A stretch of DNA of 35,922 nucleotides from Desulfobacterales bacterium (GTDB lineage Bacteria; Desulfobacterota; Desulfobacteria; Desulfobacterales; CAFBRK01), in contig JAIPEL010000036.1 in the NCBI GenBank assembly GCA_021737185.1, forward strand, positions 1 to 35,922, written 5' to 3'. Shown in pieces: positions 29,685 to 35,922 of the stretch. Made by a program: the position numbers and the translations under genes. The notes under the pieces are model-generated. The model saw nothing but the letters and a program-made list of their open reading frames with translations, was not told where the DNA came from and searched no databases. Each line of letters begins with the position of its first letter. Position 1 is the stretch's first letter.

Positions 29685-30710
29685 ATGAAAGCGATGGCGC
29701 TCGACCAAATCTGCGACCTTTTGGAAAACCGGAGCCCGCTTCGCGCCGTCGAGATGCCGGATCCGGAGCCGGGCGATAAAGAGATCCGGATTCGAATCGC
29801 GGCCTGCGGCGTCTGCCATACCGAACTCGACGAGATCGAGGGGCGGACGCCGCCTCCCAGGTTTCCGGTGGTCCTTGGACACGAAGTGGTGGGGCGGGTC
29901 GACCGCCTCGGCCCCGGCGTCTCCTCCTGGAAAGAGGGCGATCGGGTGGGAGTGGGATGGATCCACTCGGCATGCGGGAGGTGCCGGTACTGCCGCGACG
30001 GAAACGAAAATCTGTGCGCAGAGTTTAGGGCCACGGGCCGGGATGCCAACGGCGGATACGCCGAGTACATGACGATCGCCGAAGACTACGCGGTCCGGAT
30101 TCCGGACGCCTTCACCGACGCCCAGGCAGCGCCGTTGATGTGCGCCGGCGCCATCGGATTCCGATCCCTGCGGCTGGCCAAGATTGAAAACGGCAAGACC
30201 CTTGGACTCACCGGTTTCGGCGCCTCCGCCCACTTGGTGCTCAAGATGGTACGCCACCGGTTTCCGGACACCCGGGTTCATGTGTTTGCCCGAAAGGAAA
30301 AGGAAAGAGCCTTCGCCCTGGAACTTGGCGCGGTGTGGGCCGGCCGAACGGAAGATACCGCCCCCGAACCGCTGGAGGCGATCATCGACACCACCCCGGC
30401 CTGGAAGCCGGTGGTCGAAGCCCTGCGGAACCTGGCGCCGGGAGGCCGGCTGGTGGTCAACGCCATCCGCAAAGAAGACGCCGACAAAGACCAGCTGCTG
30501 CGCATCGACTATCCGGAGCACCTCTGGCTCGAAAAGGAGATCAAATCGGTGGCCAACGTTGCCCACGCCGACCTGTCCGGCTTTGTGGAGCTGGCCGCAG
30601 CGGCTTCGATCCGGCCGGAGGTGGAGGCGATTGCCCTGGAAGAGGCCAACCGGGCGCTGCTGGAGCTCAAGGCGGGAAACATCCGGGGAGCGAAGGTGCT
30701 GGTTCTGTAG
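29685..30710 (+). CDS. zinc-dependent alcohol dehydrogenase family protein
   Basis: A 341-residue medium-chain dehydrogenase/reductase. Catalytic zinc ligands are Cys44 (CGVCHTE) and His66/Glu67 (GHEVVG); the structural zinc site is Cys97, Cys100, Cys103 and Cys111 (CGRCRYCRDGNENLC). The nucleotide site is GLTGFGASAHLVLKMV, a variant of GxGxxG. It resembles AdhA-type alcohol dehydrogenases acting on small alcohols or aldehydes. AAAAGGAGG precedes the ATG. It lies 89 bp after the phosphatase gene and ends facing the TRAP transporter genes. Confidence 0.92.
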   Translation: MKAMALDQICDLLENRSPLRAVEMPDPEPGDKEIRIRIAACGVCHTELDEIEGRTPPPRFPVVLGHEVVGRVDRLGPGVSSWKEGDRVGVGWIHSACGRCRYCRDGNENLCAEFRATGRDANGGYAEYMTIAEDYAVRIPDAFTDAQAAPLMCAGAIGFRSLRLAKIENGKTLGLTGFGASAHLVLKMVRHRFPDTRVHVFARKEKERAFALELGAVWAGRTEDTAPEPLEAIIDTTPAWKPVVEALRNLAPGGRLVVNAIRKEDADKDQLLRIDYPEHLWLEKEIKSVANVAHADLSGFVELAAAASIRPEVEAIALEEANRALLELKAGNIRGAKVLVL

Positions 30711-30843
30711 ACGCCAGAAGCCGAAAGCCGGATCTCAGGAAAGGGGTTTCGGCCCCCAATGCCGGATCGCGGCCGGCCGTTGGCCGGAACGGTCAGCTCA
30801 GGCGGCCGGCTCTCACCGGCAGGCTCATCAAAACGGCCCGGAC

Positions 30844-33588
30844 TCAGGCCGCCGCCTCCTTTTCGACTACCGCATGCCGGCGAACGCGACGGCGCTGCAG
30901 GGTATAAATCCCGATCATGATGACTACTCCCACTATCGAAGTGATATGCTCGTGGAGCAGCATGCAGAGCGCCGCGATGCCGGTCAATATACGCTCTACG
31001 ACCGTCGATTTGGCCTTGAAGTAGCCGATGATGGTCGACCCCAGAAAAACCACGCCCAGCACAATGGTGATGAACACGGTGATGAACTGGAAATAGTCGA
31101 AGGTGGCCGTGGGGTCAAGAATCCGCGGCATCCAGAGGATGATCGGCGAATAGACGAAGGCGAATGGCACGTATATTTTGGCCGAGGACAGGGCAAAGGC
31201 CGTAAAGCCGCTCTTGAAGGGATCACCGCCCGAGATTCCGGAGGCGGCGTAGGCTGCCAGCGCCACCGGCGGCGTCACGTCGGCCAGGACGGCGTAGAAC
31301 AGGACGAACATGTGGCTGATCAAGGGGTGGATGCCCCATGCCAGCAGGGCGGGCGCGGCGATCATGGAGGCGATGATGTACTGCGCCGTGGTGGGAATGC
31401 CCATGCCCAGGATGAAACAGCTGATCGCCGTAAAGACCAGCGTAAAGAAAAGGGTCACGCCGTCCAGGGTCGTCAGCGCCATGAAGTCCATGCCGTGAAT
31501 GAAGACCGCCACGCCGGAGGCCAGCTGGATGACCGCCGAAGCGAACTTCAGTCCCAGGCCCGTCAGGGTCGTGGCCCCGACGATGAAGCCGACCGTGGCA
31601 CAGGCCGCGCCGATGGCCAGCGCATTTTTGGTGCCCCACTCCAGGGTGTCCAGGATGTCCCGGAAACCCATCTTGCTTTCCTTGTAGGTGATGCCCGCGG
31701 CGATGACCGCCATGTTAGTGAAAAAGGCGGCCATGGTGGGATCGACATCGGCAATGAGGAGGCCGGTCAGCAGGCCGGAGGTGCCGGCGCCGAAAAGCCA
31801 TGCGCGGAGCTCGCTGCGCGGATAAAGCCAGGCCAGGGCGGCCACGGCCGCCAGGGCCCAGGGCACCATGGTCCAGAGGGCGTAGGTCAGCGGGTTGGTC
31901 CAGAACAGCACGCAGGGCATGCTCAGAAAAACGGCCCCCAGCAGCGGCACGGAGCGCTTGTGGATCTGGCCGATGGAAACCGAGTAGATGATCCCCCAGT
32001 AGGCGGCCAGGAAGGGGCTCGAACCGGAAATCAGAAGATAGACGATCACCACCAGGGGCGTCACCAGAAGCCCCCGCTCCCGGAGCACCTTCCCGGCCTG
32101 GGGCAGGGATTCCCGCGGCAGCCCCAGCAGGCCCTGCTTGAGGGCCTCGAAGTGAACCATGGTGCCCACGGCGAAAAAATGCAGAAAGGAAGGAACGATG
32201 GCGCAGGCCGCGATCTTGATGTAGGGAATGCCCAAAAACTCGGCCATGATGAAGGCGGCCGCCCCCATAATGGGCGGCATGAGCTGCCCGCCGGTGGAAG
32301 CCGCGGCTTCCACCGATCCGGCGAAGGTCGCGTTATAGCCCACCTTCTTCATCAGGGGGATCGTGAAGGCACCGGTGGTCACCGTATTGGCGATCGAACT
32401 GCCGCTGATGGAGCCCAGAAACCCCGATGAGATGACCGATACCTTGGCCGGTCCGCCGATGGTGCCGCCCGCCAGGGCCAGGGCCAGGTCGATGAACAGC
32501 TGCCCCAGGCCGGTCTTGGAAATGAAGATGCCGAAGAGGACGAAGTGAAAGACGAAGGTGGCCACCACGCCCAGGGGGATGCCGAAGATGCCTTCGGTGC
32601 CCAGGTACATGTGCTCGATGATCCGTTCGATGGAATAGCCCCGGTGGGCAAAGAAACTGAGTCCCGGAATTTCCAGGAAGTACGGCCCCAGGTAGCAGTT
32701 GATCAGGACGATGATGGCGATGACGGCCAGGGGCGCCCCGATGCTGCGCCGGGTGCCTTCGAGCACCAGCAGAATCGCCAGGGCGCCCATGATCAGGTCC
32801 ACATGGTTGGGCATGCCGGCCCGGAAGACCAGCGTGTTGAATTCAATAAAAATATAGACCGACATGACCGAGGACAGCAGGGCGCCCAGGACGTCGAAAT
32901 ACGGTACCTGGTCCATCTCGTAGCTGAAAGACCCCGCCAGGATGCCCATCAGGGCCCGGATCCACTGGAGCACGAAGAAGACCGTGATCAGCAGACAGAT
33001 GACGAAAAGAAAGAGGCTCCAGAAAATCAGGGTCTTGTTGGGGTCGCGGAAGATCGCCTCGAATTCGATCCATCCTGCCAGGGCCACGGCGCCGTAAGCC
33101 AGACCGCCCAGCATGAGGGTGAAGATGACGAAATCCGGATAGGCCAGGGCACGATGGGTCCACAGGCTACGGCGTTTGAAGTAGAATACCAGGCCGAATG
33201 AGGCCGCGGCCCAGGCGGCGGTCAGGACCGGCGTCAGGGACAGAATTTCCCGGAACATGGTGGCCGACAGCATGGCGCCCAGGCCGGCATGGATGATGTC
33301 GAAGTAGAAGTGCTTGCGCTGGGGTTTGGATTCCTTGCGCATGGAATACAGAAAAAAGACCAGCGGCAGCACGAAGGCCAGGTGAAACGCCCGATGGCGC
33401 CATTCCTGCAGCACCCCGAAACCGGCGGTGTAGATGTGGAACAGGGACAGTATCAGCGTCATGTAGAAGGTCAGCTTCAATGTGATCCCGGTGGCCTGCC
33501 GAAATCGCATCTCCGGGTCGTATCTGGATATCACGTCCAAATCTTCCTTGAGATCGGCGGGCGCAGCAATGGTCTCCTGGTTTGCCAT
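30844..33588 (-). CDS. TRAP transporter fused permease (DctQM type)
   Basis: A 914-residue inner-membrane protein joining the small (4TM) and large (12TM) TRAP permease subunits in one chain, as usual for TAXI systems. The N-terminal hydrophobic part (about 30-240) is DctQ-like and the rest DctM-like, with the family segment VISSGFLGSISGSSIANTVTTGAFTIPLMKK. The tail is basic, then ends EKEAAA. Transport is normally driven by a sodium or proton gradient. It begins two bases after the DUF1850 gene stop; GGAG inside the end of that gene serves as ribosome site. The solute is unknown; TAXI systems often import dicarboxylates or amino acids. Confidence 0.95.
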   Translation of the reverse strand: MANQETIAAPADLKEDLDVISRYDPEMRFRQATGITLKLTFYMTLILSLFHIYTAGFGVLQEWRHRAFHLAFVLPLVFFLYSMRKESKPQRKHFYFDIIHAGLGAMLSATMFREILSLTPVLTAAWAAASFGLVFYFKRRSLWTHRALAYPDFVIFTLMLGGLAYGAVALAGWIEFEAIFRDPNKTLIFWSLFLFVICLLITVFFVLQWIRALMGILAGSFSYEMDQVPYFDVLGALLSSVMSVYIFIEFNTLVFRAGMPNHVDLIMGALAILLVLEGTRRSIGAPLAVIAIIVLINCYLGPYFLEIPGLSFFAHRGYSIERIIEHMYLGTEGIFGIPLGVVATFVFHFVLFGIFISKTGLGQLFIDLALALAGGTIGGPAKVSVISSGFLGSISGSSIANTVTTGAFTIPLMKKVGYNATFAGSVEAAASTGGQLMPPIMGAAAFIMAEFLGIPYIKIAACAIVPSFLHFFAVGTMVHFEALKQGLLGLPRESLPQAGKVLRERGLLVTPLVVIVYLLISGSSPFLAAYWGIIYSVSIGQIHKRSVPLLGAVFLSMPCVLFWTNPLTYALWTMVPWALAAVAALAWLYPRSELRAWLFGAGTSGLLTGLLIADVDPTMAAFFTNMAVIAAGITYKESKMGFRDILDTLEWGTKNALAIGAACATVGFIVGATTLTGLGLKFASAVIQLASGVAVFIHGMDFMALTTLDGVTLFFTLVFTAISCFILGMGIPTTAQYIIASMIAAPALLAWGIHPLISHMFVLFYAVLADVTPPVALAAYAASGISGGDPFKSGFTAFALSSAKIYVPFAFVYSPIILWMPRILDPTATFDYFQFITVFITIVLGVVFLGSTIIGYFKAKSTVVERILTGIAALCMLLHEHITSIVGVVIMIGIYTLQRRRVRRHAVVEKEAAA

Positions 33589-33589
33589 G

Positions 33590-34132
33590 TTAAAAACTCC
33601 TGCGATGCCAGTATAATTTCGCCTTCAGCCAGCCCCAACGCGCCGTCGACATTGTAACGATACGCATGTGCAGCAGGGTTTTGCCGGCCAGGGATGCCAG
33701 GGCGATGTCCCGGCGTCCGTCGAGACAGAGCGTGTTTTCATAGCGGGCGTCCACCCATTGGTAGATTTCAGGCACGGGGCGATGCATGTTGCGGATGCGG
33801 AAGTGATCCCCCCGGTTTTCAAAGATCTCCCCGCCAAATGCGGCGTAGGGCAGACCCGTCCGGCTTTCGGCAAATTCGGTCGACACCACGACCATTTCGT
33901 AGGTCGGCGAGATGGTCAGATGATCCCACACCCTGCAGTTTTCGACTGAATGCAAAAACCCGAGGGAAAACTGCCAGCCGGGTTGTACCCGCTGCACCAG
34001 CACGGGTCGCGTCCGGGGCACATCCTCGATCAGCAGAACGTGCAGGGGCCATGCCCCCAGGGCAGCCGCCGCCGCCAAAAACAGGGCGGCCGTGAAGGCA
34101 ATCCTGCGGCGCGCTGCGAGGAGATACAGCAT
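33590..34132 (-). CDS. DUF1850-type small membrane protein of a TAXI-TRAP operon
   Basis: A 180-residue protein with one N-terminal hydrophobic segment (about 10-32), a signal anchor or signal peptide, followed by a soluble domain beginning PVLVQRVQPGWQFSLGFLHSVENCRVWDHLTI. That GW...F.HSVE pattern is the DUF1850 hallmark. Members are regularly found with TAXI-TRAP genes but have no known activity. It lies between the receptor and the fused permease. It is preceded by an intercistronic hairpin (34144-34168). The start is ATG 34132, with no strong ribosome site in front. Confidence 0.8.
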   Translation of the reverse strand: MLYLLAARRRIAFTAALFLAAAAALGAWPLHVLLIEDVPRTRPVLVQRVQPGWQFSLGFLHSVENCRVWDHLTISPTYEMVVVSTEFAESRTGLPYAAFGGEIFENRGDHFRIRNMHRPVPEIYQWVDARYENTLCLDGRRDIALASLAGKTLLHMRIVTMSTARWGWLKAKLYWHRRSF

Positions 34133-34143
34133 CGGTTCAGGCA

Positions 34144-34172
34144 GGGCGCCGGGAGAGGCCCGGCGCCCTTTT
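34144..34172 (-). promoter_or_regulatory. strong intercistronic hairpin between TAXI receptor and DUF1850
   Basis: GGGCGCCGGG (34144-34153) pairs perfectly with CCCGGCGCCC (34159-34168) around AGAGG. The run of T after it lies on the plus strand, so it is a good terminator only for plus-strand transcription; for the minus-strand operon there is no U tract and it is more likely an mRNA stabiliser that favours the receptor. Confidence 0.6.
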
Positions 34173-34207
34173 CGGGGTCGTGTACAAAACGATCGTTTCC
34201 GCCCCCC

Positions 34208-35230
34208 TTATTTGATCAGTCCTTTTTCGCGATAGTACCGTTCCGCACCCGGGTGCAGGGGAATGGCCATACCGCTCAAGGCCGTTTCAAGGGTGACGTC
34301 CTTGCCCTTGGCATGGGCCTGGGCCATGATTTCGGCACCGGCAGGCGCCGGTTCAGGCTTGCCGTCTTTTTTGCGCAGCACGTGAAAGCCGGGTTCCCAC
34401 AAGGCCTTGGTCAGGGTGTAGATCAGCTCCTCATCGACGCCGGCGTCGCAGACCCACTGGGCCATGACGGCGACCGTGTCGACCGGCTTGTCTTGGCCCG
34501 AGTATGTATTCGCCGGGATGGCGACCTTTGCGTAGAACGGGTAGGCGCCGGTGATTTTTTTGATCAGGGCGTCATCGAGGCTCAGGATCACCACCGGCGT
34601 GCTGGAGACCAATTCCATCACCGAGGAGGTGGGGATACCGGCCGTGATGAATCCGGCATCGGCCTGATTGTCCTGCATGCGCTGGGAAATGCCGGAAAAA
34701 CCCAGCCAGTCCAGCGACCCGAAATCATCGAAGGTCAAGCCGGCTTGTTTGAGAATGTTTTCGGCATCTACGGCCGTTCCACTGCCGCGGTCGCCGGGGA
34801 TGACGCTTTTGCCCTTGAGATCCCTGACGGTCTTGATGCCGGCTTCCTTGCGGGTAACGATTTGAATGACTTCCGGGTACAGCGAGGCGATGCCCCGGAC
34901 GTTCTTGACCGGGTTGCCTTCGAACTGGTCGGTGCCGTTGTAGGCCTGGTAAGCGGTGTTGTTTTGGACGAAGGCCGATTCGATGCTGTGGGAGCGAATC
35001 AGGTTGAGGTTGGCGGTGGAGGCGTTGCCCGACTGGGCGGTGACGATCACGTCCGGAACTTTGGTGGTCAGGGCCTGGGCCAGCACGCCGCCCAGTGGGT
35101 AATAGGTACCGCCGGTGCCGCCGGTGGCGATGGCGAAGAACTGTTTGGCGGCCATGCAGCCGGGTGCCAGAACGAAGCCGGCGGCAACGATGAGCATAAC
35201 GACAAGCGCGATTTTGGAACGTTGTGACAT
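34208..35230 (-). CDS. TAXI-family TRAP transporter solute-binding protein
   Basis: A 340-residue periplasmic receptor. A signal peptide covers residues 1 to about 27 (RSKIALVVMLIVAAGFVLAPG, cleavage near CMA-A); the Cys before it leaves a lipoprotein signal possible. The mature part starts FFAIATGGTGGTYYPLGGVLAQAL, the typical TAXI opening, and later shows GSGTAVDAENILKQAG. GGAGG lies just upstream of the ATG. It is the first gene of the operon, followed by DUF1850 and the fused permease, the standard set for this type. Confidence 0.95.
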   Translation of the reverse strand: MSQRSKIALVVMLIVAAGFVLAPGCMAAKQFFAIATGGTGGTYYPLGGVLAQALTTKVPDVIVTAQSGNASTANLNLIRSHSIESAFVQNNTAYQAYNGTDQFEGNPVKNVRGIASLYPEVIQIVTRKEAGIKTVRDLKGKSVIPGDRGSGTAVDAENILKQAGLTFDDFGSLDWLGFSGISQRMQDNQADAGFITAGIPTSSVMELVSSTPVVILSLDDALIKKITGAYPFYAKVAIPANTYSGQDKPVDTVAVMAQWVCDAGVDEELIYTLTKALWEPGFHVLRKKDGKPEPAPAGAEIMAQAHAKGKDVTLETALSGMAIPLHPGAERYYREKGLIK

Positions 35231-35603
35231 GATCTTCCTCCTTTTGGATAAGGGTGGTGGGCAGGGTAGCCGAGAATTTCCGTGTAACCAGGGGTTGAAT
35301 CGGTTGTCTTTATTCCTCCTTTTGCCTGGGATGGATCCGGCACGACGCCGGTAGAAAGGATTGTCTCGACTGCTGAAAGGAATCTAATTTCTATATCACA
35401 ATCTTGAAGATCGGGCCAGCGTCCGGTGACGTCGGTGACGTTCTGCCGCGGCCATTTTTTCGGCGCATCGTTCGATCGGGTGCAGGATTCCCCCCCGGGT
35501 GGATTCCGGCGCTATGGCTGTGAGTTCGCCCTGAGGCCGCCTATCCACTTTTCGCGTCCACGCTTTCGCACAGGTCCGTCCGAGGTACTTCTCCCCACCA
35601 TGC

Positions 35604-35747
35604 TCATGTGAAGCTCCGACACAAGTTTCACGTTTGATCAAACTGGCCGGATAAAACAGAAAAATTCTTATAGAATTCCTTCCGGCAACCATTGATCCTT
35701 GAACCCTGAACCTGGAACGCCGGCCAGCGGCAGGGCTTATGTGAAAT
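35604..35747. repeat. GTGAAACT / AGTTTCACGTTTGATCAAA composite element, right copy
   Basis: CTCATGTGAAGCT (35603-35615) faces AGTTTCACGTTTGATCAAA (35624-35642). GGCCAGCGGCAGGG with a TTATGTGAAAT segment (35722-35746) follows, in the order seen at 650-708. In the left copy the two parts are about 11 bp apart; here about 78 bp, partly a heptamer array (35692-35719), lie between them, as if inserted. Confidence 0.6.
35692..35719. repeat. heptamer array inside the right composite element
   Basis: Four 7-bp units in register (TTGATCC, TTGAACC, CTGAACC, TGGAACG). Confidence 0.5.
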
Positions 35748-35811
35748 TACCCCAAAAGATCGGCCATTGAATACCCTCGGGGGAGCCCATCGTCCCGCGC
35801 CGAGCATCGCA

Positions 35812-35891
35812 GAAACGGGCGGATCAGCCCTTCAAGCTGTCTGAGGCCCCCGTTCTTTGGGGGCCGAGTTCTTGAAGGGCCCGCCCGTTTC
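35812..35891. repeat. large three-part composite hairpin
   Basis: Three perfect stems stack on one another: GAAACGGGCGG (35812-35822) with 35881-35891, GCCCTTCAAG (35827-35836) with 35871-35880, and GGCCCCC (35845-35851) with 35859-35865. There is a 4-nt bulge on one side and a small internal loop. It could be a structured RNA, a bidirectional terminator or the end of a mobile element; the window ends too soon to decide. Confidence 0.6.
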
Positions 35892-35922
35892 GAGAAGCGC
35901 AGGAAGAAGCGGGGCGCAGGGC

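Larger units (their letters stand above)
35231..35922. other. intergenic region upstream of the TAXI-TRAP operon
   Basis: No credible gene is seen in these 692 bp. The region should hold the TAXI promoter, but only a weak TATAGA-like -10 (around 35391) is visible. It contains the right copy of the GTTTGATCAAAC element (35604-35747), a heptamer array (35692-35719) and a large composite hairpin (35812-35891) near the window edge. Confidence 0.6.

Noticed and set aside
30711-30843. Possible terminator between convergent ADH and TRAP genes
   Set aside because: Several short GC-rich inverted repeats overlap, but none forms one clear stem with a U tract.
30184-32430. 748-codon plus-strand open frame over the ADH end and TRAP permease
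   Set aside because: Low-complexity, charged product typical of the reverse complement of membrane-protein genes; both real genes are strongly supported in other frames.

Overview
The window looks like a chromosomal segment of a GC-rich Desulfobacterota (former Deltaproteobacteria) genome, probably a sulfate-reducing or syntrophic fatty-acid oxidiser. This is inferred from four features: a LIV-type ABC operon carrying its own acyl-CoA ligase, a fused isobutyryl-CoA mutase beside beta-oxidation genes, HPr/EI without any sugar permease, and a TAXI-TRAP transporter. No rRNA, tRNA, insertion sequence, phage gene or CRISPR array was found.

Layout. Positions 1-3495 (minus strand) hold ptsH-ptsI-smpB followed by tmRNA (ssrA), which runs off the left edge and has a near-consensus promoter of its own. 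Positions 3939-6124 (plus) hold a LOG-family protein coupled to a GAF-PAS-LuxR regulator. Positions 6302-14593 (plus) hold two tandem promoters and then livG, an acyl-CoA ligase, livH, livM, a binding protein, livF and a LEA-type lipoprotein. A second, motif-degenerate AMP-ligase follows at 14911-16434. Positions 16576-25677 (minus) hold an ACT-domain protein, acyl-CoA dehydrogenase, XRE-cupin regulator, 3-hydroxyacyl-CoA dehydrogenase, thiolase, icmF and a TetR regulator. Positions 26213-30710 (plus) hold a second, divergent TetR regulator, enoyl-CoA hydratase, an HMG-CoA-lyase-like protein, a low-molecular-weight phosphatase and a zinc alcohol dehydrogenase. Positions 30844-35230 (minus) hold a TAXI receptor, a DUF1850 protein and a fused TRAP permease.

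How the genes fit together. The central region encodes a full set of steps from isobutyrate to acetyl-CoA: uptake and activation (LIV operon and ligases), isobutyryl-CoA to butyryl-CoA (IcmF), then dehydrogenase, hydratase, hydroxyacyl-CoA dehydrogenase and thiolase. Two TetR proteins and an XRE-cupin protein are the likely local regulators. The assignment to isobutyrate is inference; the mutase specificity rests on two diagnostic residues.

The most unusual content is intergenic. Degenerate short tandem arrays with exact unit lengths of 7, 8 and 9 bp fill many gene junctions, and the 8-bp arrays are usually arranged as facing inverted blocks. There are also five GGAG-flanked hairpins whose stems covary around a conserved loop, a modular double-hairpin element in three copies, a GTTTGATCAAAC-containing element near both window ends, and perfect hairpins that start at or within a few bases of stop codons.
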